Source of the DNA: Mesostigma viride
Lineage: Eukaryota; Streptophyta; Mesostigmatophyceae; Mesostigmatales; Mesostigmataceae
Length of the DNA: 61,346 nt
Direction of reading: 5' to 3'
Assembly (NCBI GenBank): GCA_009746045.1
Contig: RPFO01000591.1
Location: 1 to 61,346, forward strand
Shown here one piece after another: positions 1 through 8,271 of the stretch. The notes beneath the pieces were generated by a model. That model searched no databases. It was given only the letters and a program-made list of their open reading frames with translations, and had not been told where the DNA came from. The first letter of the stretch is position 1. Each line of letters begins with the position of its first letter. The position numbers were made by a program, and so were the translations under genes.

Positions 1-155
1 TTGCCTACTGCAGTACCGAATCTCGCCTTAACGATATTCCAACCGGGCATTTTCCCTTCTGGCACTTTCGTTTGGCCTTCTGGTATCAATTCCTTCCGGT
101 ATTCGGAAATACCCGTGTCACCACAGGGATTCGAACCCCCGACTTACGAGGTCTT

Positions 156-369
156 AGTTATTATAAATAGTGACGGAACCTTTTTTGCCACTTGGCAATT
201 AGGTCCGTCACTATTTATCCGGCGAAAACCACTCGCCGGTATCTATTCCGCGTTAAGTTCACGTGAACGTGGCGCGGAATTGATGCCGGCGAGTGGTTTT
301 TCGCCGGATAAATAGTGACGGACCTAATTGCCCAAGTGGCAAAAGGTTCCGTCACTATTTATAATAACT
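156..369. repeat. Palindromic unit M (central copy) of the truncated element
   Basis: This 214-bp near-palindrome starts AGTTATTATAAATAGTGACGG and ends in the reverse complement. Its centre is TTCACGTGAA. Smaller hairpins lie within each half: one with arms around GTGACGGA/TCCGTCAC, one with CCGGCG/CGCCGG arms. TATAAATA sits a few bases inside each end on opposite strands. Confidence 0.85.
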
Positions 370-387
370 AAGACCTCGTAAGTCGGG

Positions 388-398
388 GGTTCGAATCC
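388..398 (+). promoter_or_regulatory. tRNA T-arm / B-box-like sequence in the palindrome arm
   Basis: GGTTCGAATCC matches the RNA polymerase III B-box and tRNA T-loop consensus. The preceding aagtcggg and following ctgtggtgaca look like the 3' part of a tRNA. The inverted partner lies at 127-137. No D-arm or A-box is present, so this is a fragment or mimic, not a tRNA gene. Confidence 0.5.
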
Positions 399-561
399 CT
401 GTGGTGACACGGGTATTTCCGAATACCGGAATTGATACCAGAAGGCCAAACGAAAGTGCCAGAAGGGAAAATATGCCCGGTTGGAATATCGTTAAGGCGA
501 GATTCGGTACTGCAGTAGCATCAGCGGTACGATAGATATCGGCCCCACACTACGACGTTTT

Positions 562-770
562 AGTTATTATAAATAGTGACGGAACCTTTTTGCCACTTGG
601 CAATTAGGTCCGTCACTATTTATCCGGCGAAAACCACTCGCCGGTATCAATTCCGCGTGTAGTTCACGTGAACTTAACGCGGAATAGATACCGGCGAGTT
701 TTCGCCGGATAAATAGTGACGGACCTAATTGCCAAGTGGCAAAAAGGTTCCGTCACTATTTATAATAACT
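562..770. repeat. Terminal palindromic unit M of the truncated element
   Basis: This is the third 209-bp palindromic unit, AGTTATTATAAATAG... to ...TATAATAACT. It abuts the tccat half-site of the satellite and is inverted relative to the missing first unit. Confidence 0.85.
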
Positions 771-1816
771 TCCATGGCTGGCCTACGTACATGGATGGCA
801 TTTATGTATTTAATGATGAGGATTCAGGCTCCCATGGTGTCATCATGGCTTGTCTACCTACATGGTTGGCATTTATGTAACCTGAATCCTCTCATTAAGA
901 AAATGAAGAGGATTCAGGCTCCATTGGTGTCATCATGGCTGGCCTACGTACATGGATGTCAAGGAATAGTAAATGATGAGGATTCAGGCTCCCATGGTGT
1001 CATCATGGCCCGTCTACGTACATGGATGTCTCATAAAATAAATGATGAGGATTCAGGCTCCCATGGGGTCATCATGGCTGTCTACGTACATGGTTGGCAT
1101 TTATGTAATTAACGAGGAGGATTCAGGCTCCATTGGTGTCATCATGGCTGGCCTACGTACATGGATGTCAAGGAATAGTAAATGATGAGGATTCAGGCTC
1201 CCATGGTGTCATCATGGCTTGTCTACGTACATGGTTGGCATTTATGTAATTAATGAGAGGATTCAGGCTCCCATGGTGTCATCATGGCCCGTCTACTTAC
1301 ATGGATGGCATTTATGTAATTAATGATGAGGATTCAGGCTCCCATGGTGTCATCATGGCTTGTCTACGTACATGGTTGGCATTTATGTAATTAATGAGGA
1401 GGATTCAGGCTCCCATGGTGTCTCCATGGCTGGCCTACGTACATGGATGTCAAGGAATAGTAAATGATGAGGATTCAGGCTCCCATGGTGTCATCATGGC
1501 CCGTCTACGTACATGGATGGCATTTATGTAATTAATGATGAGGATTCAGGCTCCCATGGGTCATCATGGCTTGTCTACGTACATGGTGGCATTTATGTAA
1601 TTAATGAGGAGGATTCAGGCTCCCATGGTGTCTCCATGGCTGGCCTACGTACATGGATGTCAAGGAATAGTAAATGATGAGGATTCAGGCTCCCATGGTG
1701 TCATCATGGCCTGTCTACGTACATGGATGGCATGTATGTAATTAATGATGAGGATTCAGGCTCCCATGGTGTCATCATGGCTTGTCTACGTACATGGTTG
1801 GCATTTATGTAATTAA
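771..1816 (+). repeat. 70/71-bp satellite array, block 1
   Basis: These are head-to-tail monomers of 70-71 bp built on atgaggattcaggctcccat, ggtgtcatcatggc, ctacgtacatgg and a variable 3' part (ggcatttatgtaatta, gtcaaggaatagtaa or gtctcataaaataa). The 38-bp hairpin variant is at 881-918. Open frames of 60-130 codons in this block are reads through the repeat. The last 5 bp (attaa) are the target duplication of copia-like element 1. Confidence 0.95.
881..918. repeat. Hairpin variant of the satellite (12-bp perfect arms)
   Basis: CCTGAATCCTCT and AGAGGATTCAGG are exact reverse complements separated by 14 bp. The first arm is a satellite monomer head in inverted orientation. The same junction recurs at 13358-13395, 14305-14342, 25497-25534, 29021-29058, 36933-36970, 38437-38474, 47233-47270 and 60547-60584. 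Confidence 0.85.
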
Positions 1817-2298
1817 AGTTGGTTGGAGACCCATCTAGGGTCCACATGGGTCCTCAGAGATAGAGGATCTTGTACAGATTACTACAATATACTTTATTGT
1901 AGTATTGGGCCAATGGCTGTACTTCACTAGTACTCGCCAATGGGATAACGCCACGTAGAATATGTGGGCGTCTCCCAGGCCTCCACGTCACCGGCTGGTC
2001 AAGGGCCGGTGTAGTACTGTCAATAGGACTGAGCCGACTATCGGCCTATTATGTATGCGCATCTGCCTTGGTACCTCCTAGAGGATTCTAGAAGTATCTA
2101 ACACGCGGCATGCACTGAACTACACGGAATGCATGTCCACGTAGGATATTCAGCAAGACTGATGAAGGTGCCAAGCGCAATAGAATATATGCGCAACGAA
2201 GACGAATTATGCAGCAACGACAATAACGTATGAGAACAATAAACACAACGTTCATTTCATGCTTTCTGATTTACATCGCATTCCATTTATTTGCAACT
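1817..2298 (+). repeat. 5' LTR of copia-like element 1
   Basis: The 482-bp LTR starts AGTTGGTTGGAGACC and ends TTATTTGCAACT. It contains an AATAAA at 2238-2243, a TATA-like gaatatatgc near 2182 and a strong hairpin at 1880-1904. Gag starts 14 bp after its end. No TGG-type tRNA primer site follows it. Confidence 0.9.
1880..1904. terminator. Perfect 10-bp hairpin in the LTR of element 1
   Basis: Arms TACTACAATA and TATTGTAGTA are exact reverse complements around a 5-nt loop. The same hairpin is at 7853-7877 in the 3' LTR. Its role is unknown; an RNA structure near transcript processing or packaging is possible. Confidence 0.4.
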
Positions 2299-2311
2299 TG
2301 TATTCATTGCA

Positions 2312-3553
2312 ATGTCTTCGGACGACAATCTTTCAGAGCAGAGGTCTGGCCCTGGTGAGCACGGACCGGCTCAATTTTCTGTCGACCCTGGCCCAGGCGA
2401 GCACAGGGATGACAATAAGAATATGTCCGACCAGCCCCGGGAGGAGGGCTGCGGGCAGGGAAGTACTAGTAGTGACAACCAGCGTGCGCGTGATAAGGTG
2501 CTTCGGCGGGAGACCTTGCTTCAAGAGGCGAAGCTGCTGTCGGCAATCAAGAAATGGGTTCCAGCCCCGCTGGTGCCTGGTGCTATTCAAGCAGACCGGG
2601 ATCGCTTTGTAAGCTCTCTTGGGCCGTTTTTCCGCAGGCTCGCGGGCAACCGAGACATCATTCCGGACTGGCTGGAGTTTCTTCGTGGAACCCCGCTGGG
2701 AGACCGCGAGAAAAACCACCCAGAGTGGATTTCGCTGCTGGATAGAGCACAGCGTCTGCGGTGGTCGCCGTTCGAGTTTCTGCGCCGAGCGAGGGAGACT
2801 TTTCTTCGTTCTATCACTGCCAAAACCTGCGACGAGATCGAGGAATTTGTAGATGCAAAGCCGAAGCCCGGGCAGACCATCATCGAGCACCTCAACTCTT
2901 ACTACGACATGCTGGAGAAGCAGGGGCTCCGGTGGCCTGACGAGGCGGTGAATCTCCGATGGATCCAAAACTGTGCTCTGTCCGAATCCGAGAAGCGGAA
3001 TTTGGTCGCCAACTGCCGCGGTTACCTGTGCGACACTCACCGATGCAGAGCTCACCTCAAGGAGCTCCTGACGAATCAAACCCGTGTTTCCAGAGAAGGA
3101 GGTGCCGCGGAGGTGCCTCGTGTCGCCATGGTGATGGAGCAGCAACGGGAAATCTTCTGCTACAACTGCGGGCAGCCCGGGCACACACGCCGCGCATGTA
3201 AGGGTAAGGTTGTCGCTAATTCTGAGTCCTTCCCTCCCTGCACTTTCTGTAATAGGACTAACCATCTGGCTAAGGATTGCTACTTTCGCAAGTGCAAGTC
3301 TTGTGGCAATTCTGGACATGATGCGTCTGCCTGCAGGAGCAAGGCGGGCGCTGGACCCAAGGATACCCAGATGGAGGTCCTCAAGCTGCTGCAGCAGATC
3401 TCCCAAGCCGTCAAGAGCGGTGCCCTTCGTGGTGGCGACGCTTCTCAGCCGCGTGGTGGTGACGCTTCCCAGCCGCGTGGTGGTGATGCTTCTCAGCCGC
3501 GGGGTGGCAATACCTCTCGTGGCCGCAAGAGGAAGCAGCAGCAGAAAAACTAG
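2312..3553 (+). CDS. gag: Gag-like nucleocapsid protein of element 1
   Basis: This 413-residue protein should coat the element RNA in cytoplasmic particles. The ATG at 2312 is the first after the 5' LTR; an upstream TTG in frame lies inside the LTR and is not favoured. Three CX2CX4HX4C zinc knuckles are visible: CYNCGQPGHTRRAC (about 283-296), CTFCNRTNHLAKDC (310-323) and CKSCGNSGHDASAC (328-341). Residues about 40-270 are a helical Gag-like region. The C-terminus has three tandem RGGDASQP repeats followed by a basic RGRKRKQQQKN tail, an RGG-type RNA-binding end. It stops with AAA AAC TAG, and the pol frame (-1) is already open across that stop. Three knuckles are more than the single one in elements 2 and 3. 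A 357-codon frame on the opposite strand (2333-3406) is a shadow. Confidence 0.88.
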   Translation: MSSDDNLSEQRSGPGEHGPAQFSVDPGPGEHRDDNKNMSDQPREEGCGQGSTSSDNQRARDKVLRRETLLQEAKLLSAIKKWVPAPLVPGAIQADRDRFVSSLGPFFRRLAGNRDIIPDWLEFLRGTPLGDREKNHPEWISLLDRAQRLRWSPFEFLRRARETFLRSITAKTCDEIEEFVDAKPKPGQTIIEHLNSYYDMLEKQGLRWPDEAVNLRWIQNCALSESEKRNLVANCRGYLCDTHRCRAHLKELLTNQTRVSREGGAAEVPRVAMVMEQQREIFCYNCGQPGHTRRACKGKVVANSESFPPCTFCNRTNHLAKDCYFRKCKSCGNSGHDASACRSKAGAGPKDTQMEVLKLLQQISQAVKSGALRGGDASQPRGGDASQPRGGDASQPRGGNTSRGRKRKQQQKN

Positions 3554-3591
3554 ATGATCCTCTCTGTTTATATAACCCCTACAGCGTCCTT
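3487..3591 (+). other. Gag/pol -1 overlap and possible frameshift site of element 1
   Basis: The pol frame is open from 3487, while gag ends at 3553. Pol is in the -1 frame relative to gag. The last gag codons before TAG are CAG AAA AAC, an A-rich run (GAAAAAC at 3544-3550) that resembles but is not a perfect X XXY YYZ slippery heptamer. The alternative is reinitiation at the pol ATG at 3592, 38 bp after the gag stop. The sequence does not decide between them. Confidence 0.5.
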
Positions 3592-6500
3592 ATGGATGCT
3601 GATGAGAGTGGACTCATGGCAGATGAGGCCTGCCAGGTGGTAGGGGCTCCAGCAGTAACCCCTACTGACCGTAAAGCTGCCCCAGTGAGCAGCAGTAAAA
3701 GTGCCCCTGTTTGTGGCATTCCTATCCATGCCTGGAATAAAAAGAGTACCCCAGAGGGAACTCTTCCTGTAAATAATACATGTGGATCTGCTCCTGGTTG
3801 TAGACAGATGCCACATGGTGTTGCCCAGGTGAGCAACGTATCTGTGAACAATACATGTGGTGCAGCTCCTGTTTGTAGCCAAGCACCCATTGATATTGTT
3901 AACAGTCAAGCTCCTCAGAGCAATAATCCTTGTTATATTGATAATAAAAACTTGGACTCTTGCTCTGCCAGGAACGTGGATGCCCGTCCATGTCCTGAAG
4001 AGCCTGAGCCTAATGATTGTATTAATCTTAGGACTCTGGCTAAGAGTTTGCATGATGCCTGTGGCCATGGAAACAATGCCATTAGGCTTGTTCAAGCCAT
4101 TAATAACAAGGCTCTCTGGCAGGCTTATCAAGATGTCAGAGAACATTGTGTGTGCCAATTGTGTGCTAACAAGCCTTCCAAACGTCATGCAAAGCATCCT
4201 GCAGATGGTAGGGGTAATCTACAAGCTGATATCCTCTACTTCACCAATTACAGGCAATTGCCTTACTTGGTGGCTGTGGATGAATGGTCAGGCTACATTG
4301 GAATTGAACCTATGGCAGCAGGGGATGAGAATACTCTCCATGCCGCAGTTCTTGTTATTCTGCAGAAGTTTGCAGTTATTCATAAGCTGCAGATGGACTT
4401 GCAGTTTAACTGCCTGACCAAATACTCTGATCTGCCTTTCCTAAGGATTGTGGGTCGTGAAGATCACCAAGCCCAAGGCAAGGTTGACAGATATATACAG
4501 GAGCTTAAGAAGTTGGTAATATCCGGGGACTATCCTGAGATGTTTAAACCAACTTTTGCTGTCAGGTGTTTGGGTGCTGCAAAAGTGGAAAACACCATGA
4601 ACAACCGTTTTCATACTATCAAGGTGCGTGGTGTTCCACGGCTGGTCTCACCTCGTGGACTAGCAGGTGGCCTCTACCCTGATGACATCATGCAGGCATG
4701 GAGTAAGCAGAGGTGGGCACAGTATGCTCATCTCTGTGAAAAGGATAAACAGAGAGGAGAATCATTAAAATTTGAGGTGGGAGACCAGGTGATCTTCCAC
4801 AAAGAAAATGCTCCTGGTAAACGTGGTTATTGGCAGGGTCCAGGGACCATAACCTCAGTTGACCTGGAGATGAAAACTGCTGATGTGGTCTGGAATGGGA
4901 CCACTTATCATCTGGCTTGGAATAGATTGAAGAGAGATCCAATGAACGTTCAAGAAAATCCCCTGGAAATTATGGCCCCTGAAGAGGCACTTGGATCTCC
5001 CAATCTTTCCTGTCCACCTTTGGCCAGTGAACAGGCTGGACTCCAACTACCAGAAAGGGCGGCCTCCCATCAACTGGAGCCTACTACTCAGCAAGCTCAG
5101 CCTAAGACATTGACTGGGATATCACAGGATGATATGGATGAAGCTGACTTGTTGGATAATAGGGTGTCTGATCAGCACCGGAAGCTCCGGCCGTTGGAAC
5201 ATGGGCTTGAGACCCCTGGGCAGGTGGATAACATATTTCAGTCTGAACAGCCAAAGCTTGGATCCAATTACCCTGGTAATAAGCCATTGCCCTTGGAGAC
5301 TGATGGGATTCCAGCCCAAGGAAGACAAGCTGAGGAGGGGTTGTCCAGGTTGAACACTCAGCTCGGCAAGAGAGGCAATCCTCAAGAGCTTCGGGATATT
5401 GTAAAGAAGCTCAAGCCCTCACTAAAGATTGCCAAAATAACTTCTCTTCTAGAGAAGGGCATGGACCTTGATGGCTTTGATGTGGATACCAAAGCAGAGG
5501 TCTCTGTCACCTCGCCCTTTAATGCTTTGCTGGATAAGTATTCCCTTGAACCCAGTCCATGGACTATTGTCCAAGACTTTGCGGGTAACACTGATCATCA
5601 AGTTCTTGGGAATATCACTATCCCATTCTTGGGTGAGTCTTTGACACTTTGTGTTGTTGATGGCTATAAGGGACCCACTCTCATTGGCCAGCCATTCTTG
5701 GTGACTCCCGGTGTTACCATTGTTGATGGCCCCAATAACACAAAGAGTCTCCTAAAAACCCATTGTGACCCAATTCCTCTGGAATCATTCAGATGTCTCT
5801 TGCCTCTTGAAATGTTCCAGAAGGCAAATTGGAAGACCGCCTGTGTCGGTTCAATAAAAGGAGCAGAATGGGGAAGGGATATACCCCCAGCTTCTGAGCT
5901 GGTAGAACCCGCCCAGCTCAGTGTGACTTCTCTTGGTCTCACAAAAAGGTCATTTGCTGCTCATAGCCCCATGTCCTTTGATGATGTAGACCTGGATTGT
6001 CACACTTTCGCTGGCCTTGAGGCCTGGCGAGTAGCATTGGCGCGTGCGCTCCAGGAGTGGCAAACGCTGGATGTTTTTGAAGGCATTTCAGAACCTCCAC
6101 CCAATGCTCAAATGCTTCAGTTGCGTTTTGTATGCAAGATGAAGAGCAAGCTTGGTGAGCCTCCCATACCAAACGCACGTCCAGTCGTGACCCAGTTCCA
6201 TGGTACTACAGACTTTGATAAGGAGGAGCTGTACACTCCTGGCCTGTCACATCCTGTTCTCAGGCTTATTCTTAGTCTGTACCTTGGTGCTTTGGACTAT
6301 GGCTTGGATTATGGAGCAGAAATTGATGACTTCACCAGGGCCTTTTTGCATGGTGATCCTCAGGTGGCCAGAGCCACTTGGCAAGCTCAAAGACCCTGTT
6401 GTGTTAAGACCCCAGCATGCTGGATAGCTGAAGTAGGTCATCCCTACATGCAGCCTAAAGTGGGCTGGGAAGGACTGGTCAGCAGTCCAGTCATCTGGTA

Positions 6501-7521
6501 TGAAACCATTGCTCCTGCCATCCAGGAGAGATGTCAGATGCAACAATCTCATCTTGCTTATTGTCTCTTTGTGGGGCAATCCAAAGGACAACCCACCTGG
6601 GCTACCTTACATGGAGATGATATGCAACGCATTGGTCCCAAGGGATGGTTGAATGAGACCTATAAAAGGCTCAATGACAAGTCCCCTATTGGTACCAGAG
6701 CATGGTTTAGTAAAAACAGCCAGGTACCTTACTGTGGCATTGGCTGTACCCTTTTCCAGGATGACAAAGGATGGCATCTTAAGCTGCAATCGGCGAAGGG
6801 GTATAAAGAAAAAGTAATAACTCAGTTGCCCAAGAGAGTAACTGAGGAGAATGCCCCTACGGTTAAAGGTCAACTGGGTTGGCTGGCTGCCACAACTAAC
6901 CCTGACCTGGCAGTACAGAGTAGGATGCCAGACTCTGTTGTTGTAGGAGAAGGAAGGAGGCGCCTGGAGAGCTGCCTCAATGAATCTCCTGACTTGGTGT
7001 TGTCCGGTGTAGACTGGCATGGGCGCATCATCATAAACGCCTACACAGATGCTAGCCAAGAGTCTAGATCTGCCAACAAGATTGGTGCCAGAGCCGGATG
7101 CCTGATCACCATCAGGAATGAAGGCAAACAGCCCTCGTTGGTATACTGGTCCAGTAACCTTCAGAGGAGGCGGTTTGCTGGCATTGACACCGCTGAGTGC
7201 AGGGCATACGCCATGTGCATTCGCGATGCCATATACATAAGAGAGCTACTCTTATGGTGTCTGAGTCAGATAAGACCTCAACCCGTGATTGATGTCAGGG
7301 TTTATTGTGATAATAAGCCCGTGGTCTCTTTTATCAAGAATGAGAGGGCCACTACTACTGACTTGGACTACCTTGTGGCAAAGGAGTTGTCCAGCCACTG
7401 TATAACCATACATCTGCCAGGACACTCAAATCCTACTGATGCTATGACCAAGCTTCCACGACTGGCCCTTAATGGGTACCAGTTGCTGCGGTCCATGATG
7501 GCTGGGAAACCCTTGTCATGA
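3592..7521 (+). CDS. pol: Pol polyprotein (INT-PR-RT-RNaseH) of element 1
   Basis: This 1309-residue polyprotein is counted from the ATG at 3592; the frame is open upstream to 3487. An N-terminal Cys-rich linker with a repeated VNNTCG motif (60-97) leads to an integrase zinc region (H154, H159, C188, C191). The integrase core has D213 and D269, with D299 where the usual glutamate stands, 29 residues after the second Asp. An SH3-like tail with GYWQGPG follows (about 395-447). The retropepsin-like domain has DTK at 632-634 and TLIGQPFL at 696-703. Reverse transcriptase has D913 (DFTRAFL) and HGDD at 1007-1010. RNase H has D1153, E1202, D1240 and D1283. In ordinary copia elements protease precedes integrase; here it follows. 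No stop or frameshift interrupts the frame. The D for E in integrase and K in the protease triplet could weaken activity. Confidence 0.9.
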   Translation: MDADESGLMADEACQVVGAPAVTPTDRKAAPVSSSKSAPVCGIPIHAWNKKSTPEGTLPVNNTCGSAPGCRQMPHGVAQVSNVSVNNTCGAAPVCSQAPIDIVNSQAPQSNNPCYIDNKNLDSCSARNVDARPCPEEPEPNDCINLRTLAKSLHDACGHGNNAIRLVQAINNKALWQAYQDVREHCVCQLCANKPSKRHAKHPADGRGNLQADILYFTNYRQLPYLVAVDEWSGYIGIEPMAAGDENTLHAAVLVILQKFAVIHKLQMDLQFNCLTKYSDLPFLRIVGREDHQAQGKVDRYIQELKKLVISGDYPEMFKPTFAVRCLGAAKVENTMNNRFHTIKVRGVPRLVSPRGLAGGLYPDDIMQAWSKQRWAQYAHLCEKDKQRGESLKFEVGDQVIFHKENAPGKRGYWQGPGTITSVDLEMKTADVVWNGTTYHLAWNRLKRDPMNVQENPLEIMAPEEALGSPNLSCPPLASEQAGLQLPERAASHQLEPTTQQAQPKTLTGISQDDMDEADLLDNRVSDQHRKLRPLEHGLETPGQVDNIFQSEQPKLGSNYPGNKPLPLETDGIPAQGRQAEEGLSRLNTQLGKRGNPQELRDIVKKLKPSLKIAKITSLLEKGMDLDGFDVDTKAEVSVTSPFNALLDKYSLEPSPWTIVQDFAGNTDHQVLGNITIPFLGESLTLCVVDGYKGPTLIGQPFLVTPGVTIVDGPNNTKSLLKTHCDPIPLESFRCLLPLEMFQKANWKTACVGSIKGAEWGRDIPPASELVEPAQLSVTSLGLTKRSFAAHSPMSFDDVDLDCHTFAGLEAWRVALARALQEWQTLDVFEGISEPPPNAQMLQLRFVCKMKSKLGEPPIPNARPVVTQFHGTTDFDKEELYTPGLSHPVLRLILSLYLGALDYGLDYGAEIDDFTRAFLHGDPQVARATWQAQRPCCVKTPACWIAEVGHPYMQPKVGWEGLVSSPVIWYETIAPAIQERCQMQQSHLAYCLFVGQSKGQPTWATLHGDDMQRIGPKGWLNETYKRLNDKSPIGTRAWFSKNSQVPYCGIGCTLFQDDKGWHLKLQSAKGYKEKVITQLPKRVTEENAPTVKGQLGWLAATTNPDLAVQSRMPDSVVVGEGRRRLESCLNESPDLVLSGVDWHGRIIINAYTDASQESRSANKIGARAGCLITIRNEGKQPSLVYWSSNLQRRRFAGIDTAECRAYAMCIRDAIYIRELLLWCLSQIRPQPVIDVRVYCDNKPVVSFIKNERATTTDLDYLVAKELSSHCITIHLPGHSNPTDAMTKLPRLALNGYQLLRSMMAGKPLS

Positions 7522-7789
7522 GGAGTAATCTGGGAGCCTGAGCCTAATGCTCCTCCTGTAGGTTTTTATCCCCCTGGAGGTTTTGTCCTCTCTGGAGAAG
7601 AGGTTTTCCTTCAGATTTGGGTTTTCCCTACAGCAGGTTACACCAACCATGCAATGATGAGATGCAAACTCCATAAGACCCAAGTGAGTCCCCATTGCCC
7701 ACATATGTGAAAGTGAACTGGCCAGGTGCGGCCGAACATCAATGAATACATCTAAGCCTTATCACTTTCACAAGGGAAAGAATGGCTGG
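7522..7789 (+). promoter_or_regulatory. 3' noncoding region and polypurine tract of element 1
   Basis: This is 268 bp between the pol stop and the 3' LTR. The final bases, CAAGGGAAAGAATGGCTGG (7771-7789), are purine-rich and abut the LTR, as expected for the plus-strand primer. I see no T-arm-like motif of the kind found in elements 2 and 3. Confidence 0.6.
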
Positions 7790-8271
7790 AGTTGGTTGGA
7801 GACCCATCTAGGGTCCACATGGGTCCTCAGAGATAGAGGATCTTGTACAGATTACTACAATATACTTTATTGTAGTATTGGGCCAATGGCTGTACTTCAC
7901 TAGTACTCGCCAATGGGATAACGCCACGTAGAATATGTGGGCGTCTCCCAGGCCTCCACGTCACCGGCTGGTCAAGGGCCGGTGTAGTACTGTCAATAGG
8001 ACTGAGCCGACTATCGGCCTATTATGTATGCGCATCTGCCTTGGTACCTCCTAGAGGATTCTAGAAGTATCTAACACGCGGCATGCACTGAACTACACGG
8101 AATGCATGTCCACGTAGGATATTCAGCAAGACTGATGAAGGTGCCAAGCGCAATAGAATATATGCGCAACGAAGACGAATTATGCAGCAACGACAATAAC
8201 GTATGAGAACAATAAACACAACGTTCATTTCATGCTTTCTGATTTACATCGCATTCCATTTATTTGCAACT
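7790..8271 (+). repeat. 3' LTR of copia-like element 1
   Basis: 482 bp, apparently identical to 1817-2298. It is followed by the target duplication attaa (8272-8276) and then by satellite. Confidence 0.9.

Larger units (their letters stand above)
1..770. mobile_element. Truncated copy of the palindromic AGTT...AACT element
   Basis: This is the right-hand three quarters of the element seen whole at 27881-28910. The window edge cuts off the first terminal unit and part of the left arm. It holds a left-arm remnant (1-155), the central palindromic unit (156-369), the right arm (370-561) and the terminal unit (562-770). It ends ...TATAATAACT and is followed by tccatggctggcc, exactly as at 28911. 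The satellite that follows matches that after 28911 for about 250 bp, so this is a segmental-duplication copy of the same insertion, not a separate transposition. The terminal unit has lost a few bases in its second inner hairpin compared with the copy at 28699-28910. It encodes no protein; the 104-codon frame at the start is only a read through the palindrome. Confidence 0.85.
1817..8271 (+). mobile_element. Copia-like LTR retrotransposon, element 1 (intact)
   Basis: This 6455-bp element has two 482-bp LTRs that look identical and a 5-bp target duplication, attaa (1812-1816 and 8272-8276). The LTR ends are AGTT...AACT, and the satellite reference gtaattaatgagg fixes the boundaries unambiguously. 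Gag and Pol are both open. The domain order is Gag with three zinc knuckles, then integrase, retropepsin-like domain, reverse transcriptase and RNase H. Apparent LTR identity and open frames indicate a recent and possibly competent insertion. Unlike elements 2 and 3 it has no ORF before gag. Confidence 0.92.

Noticed and set aside
2333-3406. 357-codon minus-strand ORF opposite gag of element 1
   Set aside because: Antisense shadow of GC-rich gag; the sense strand has zinc knuckles, the antisense nothing recognisable.
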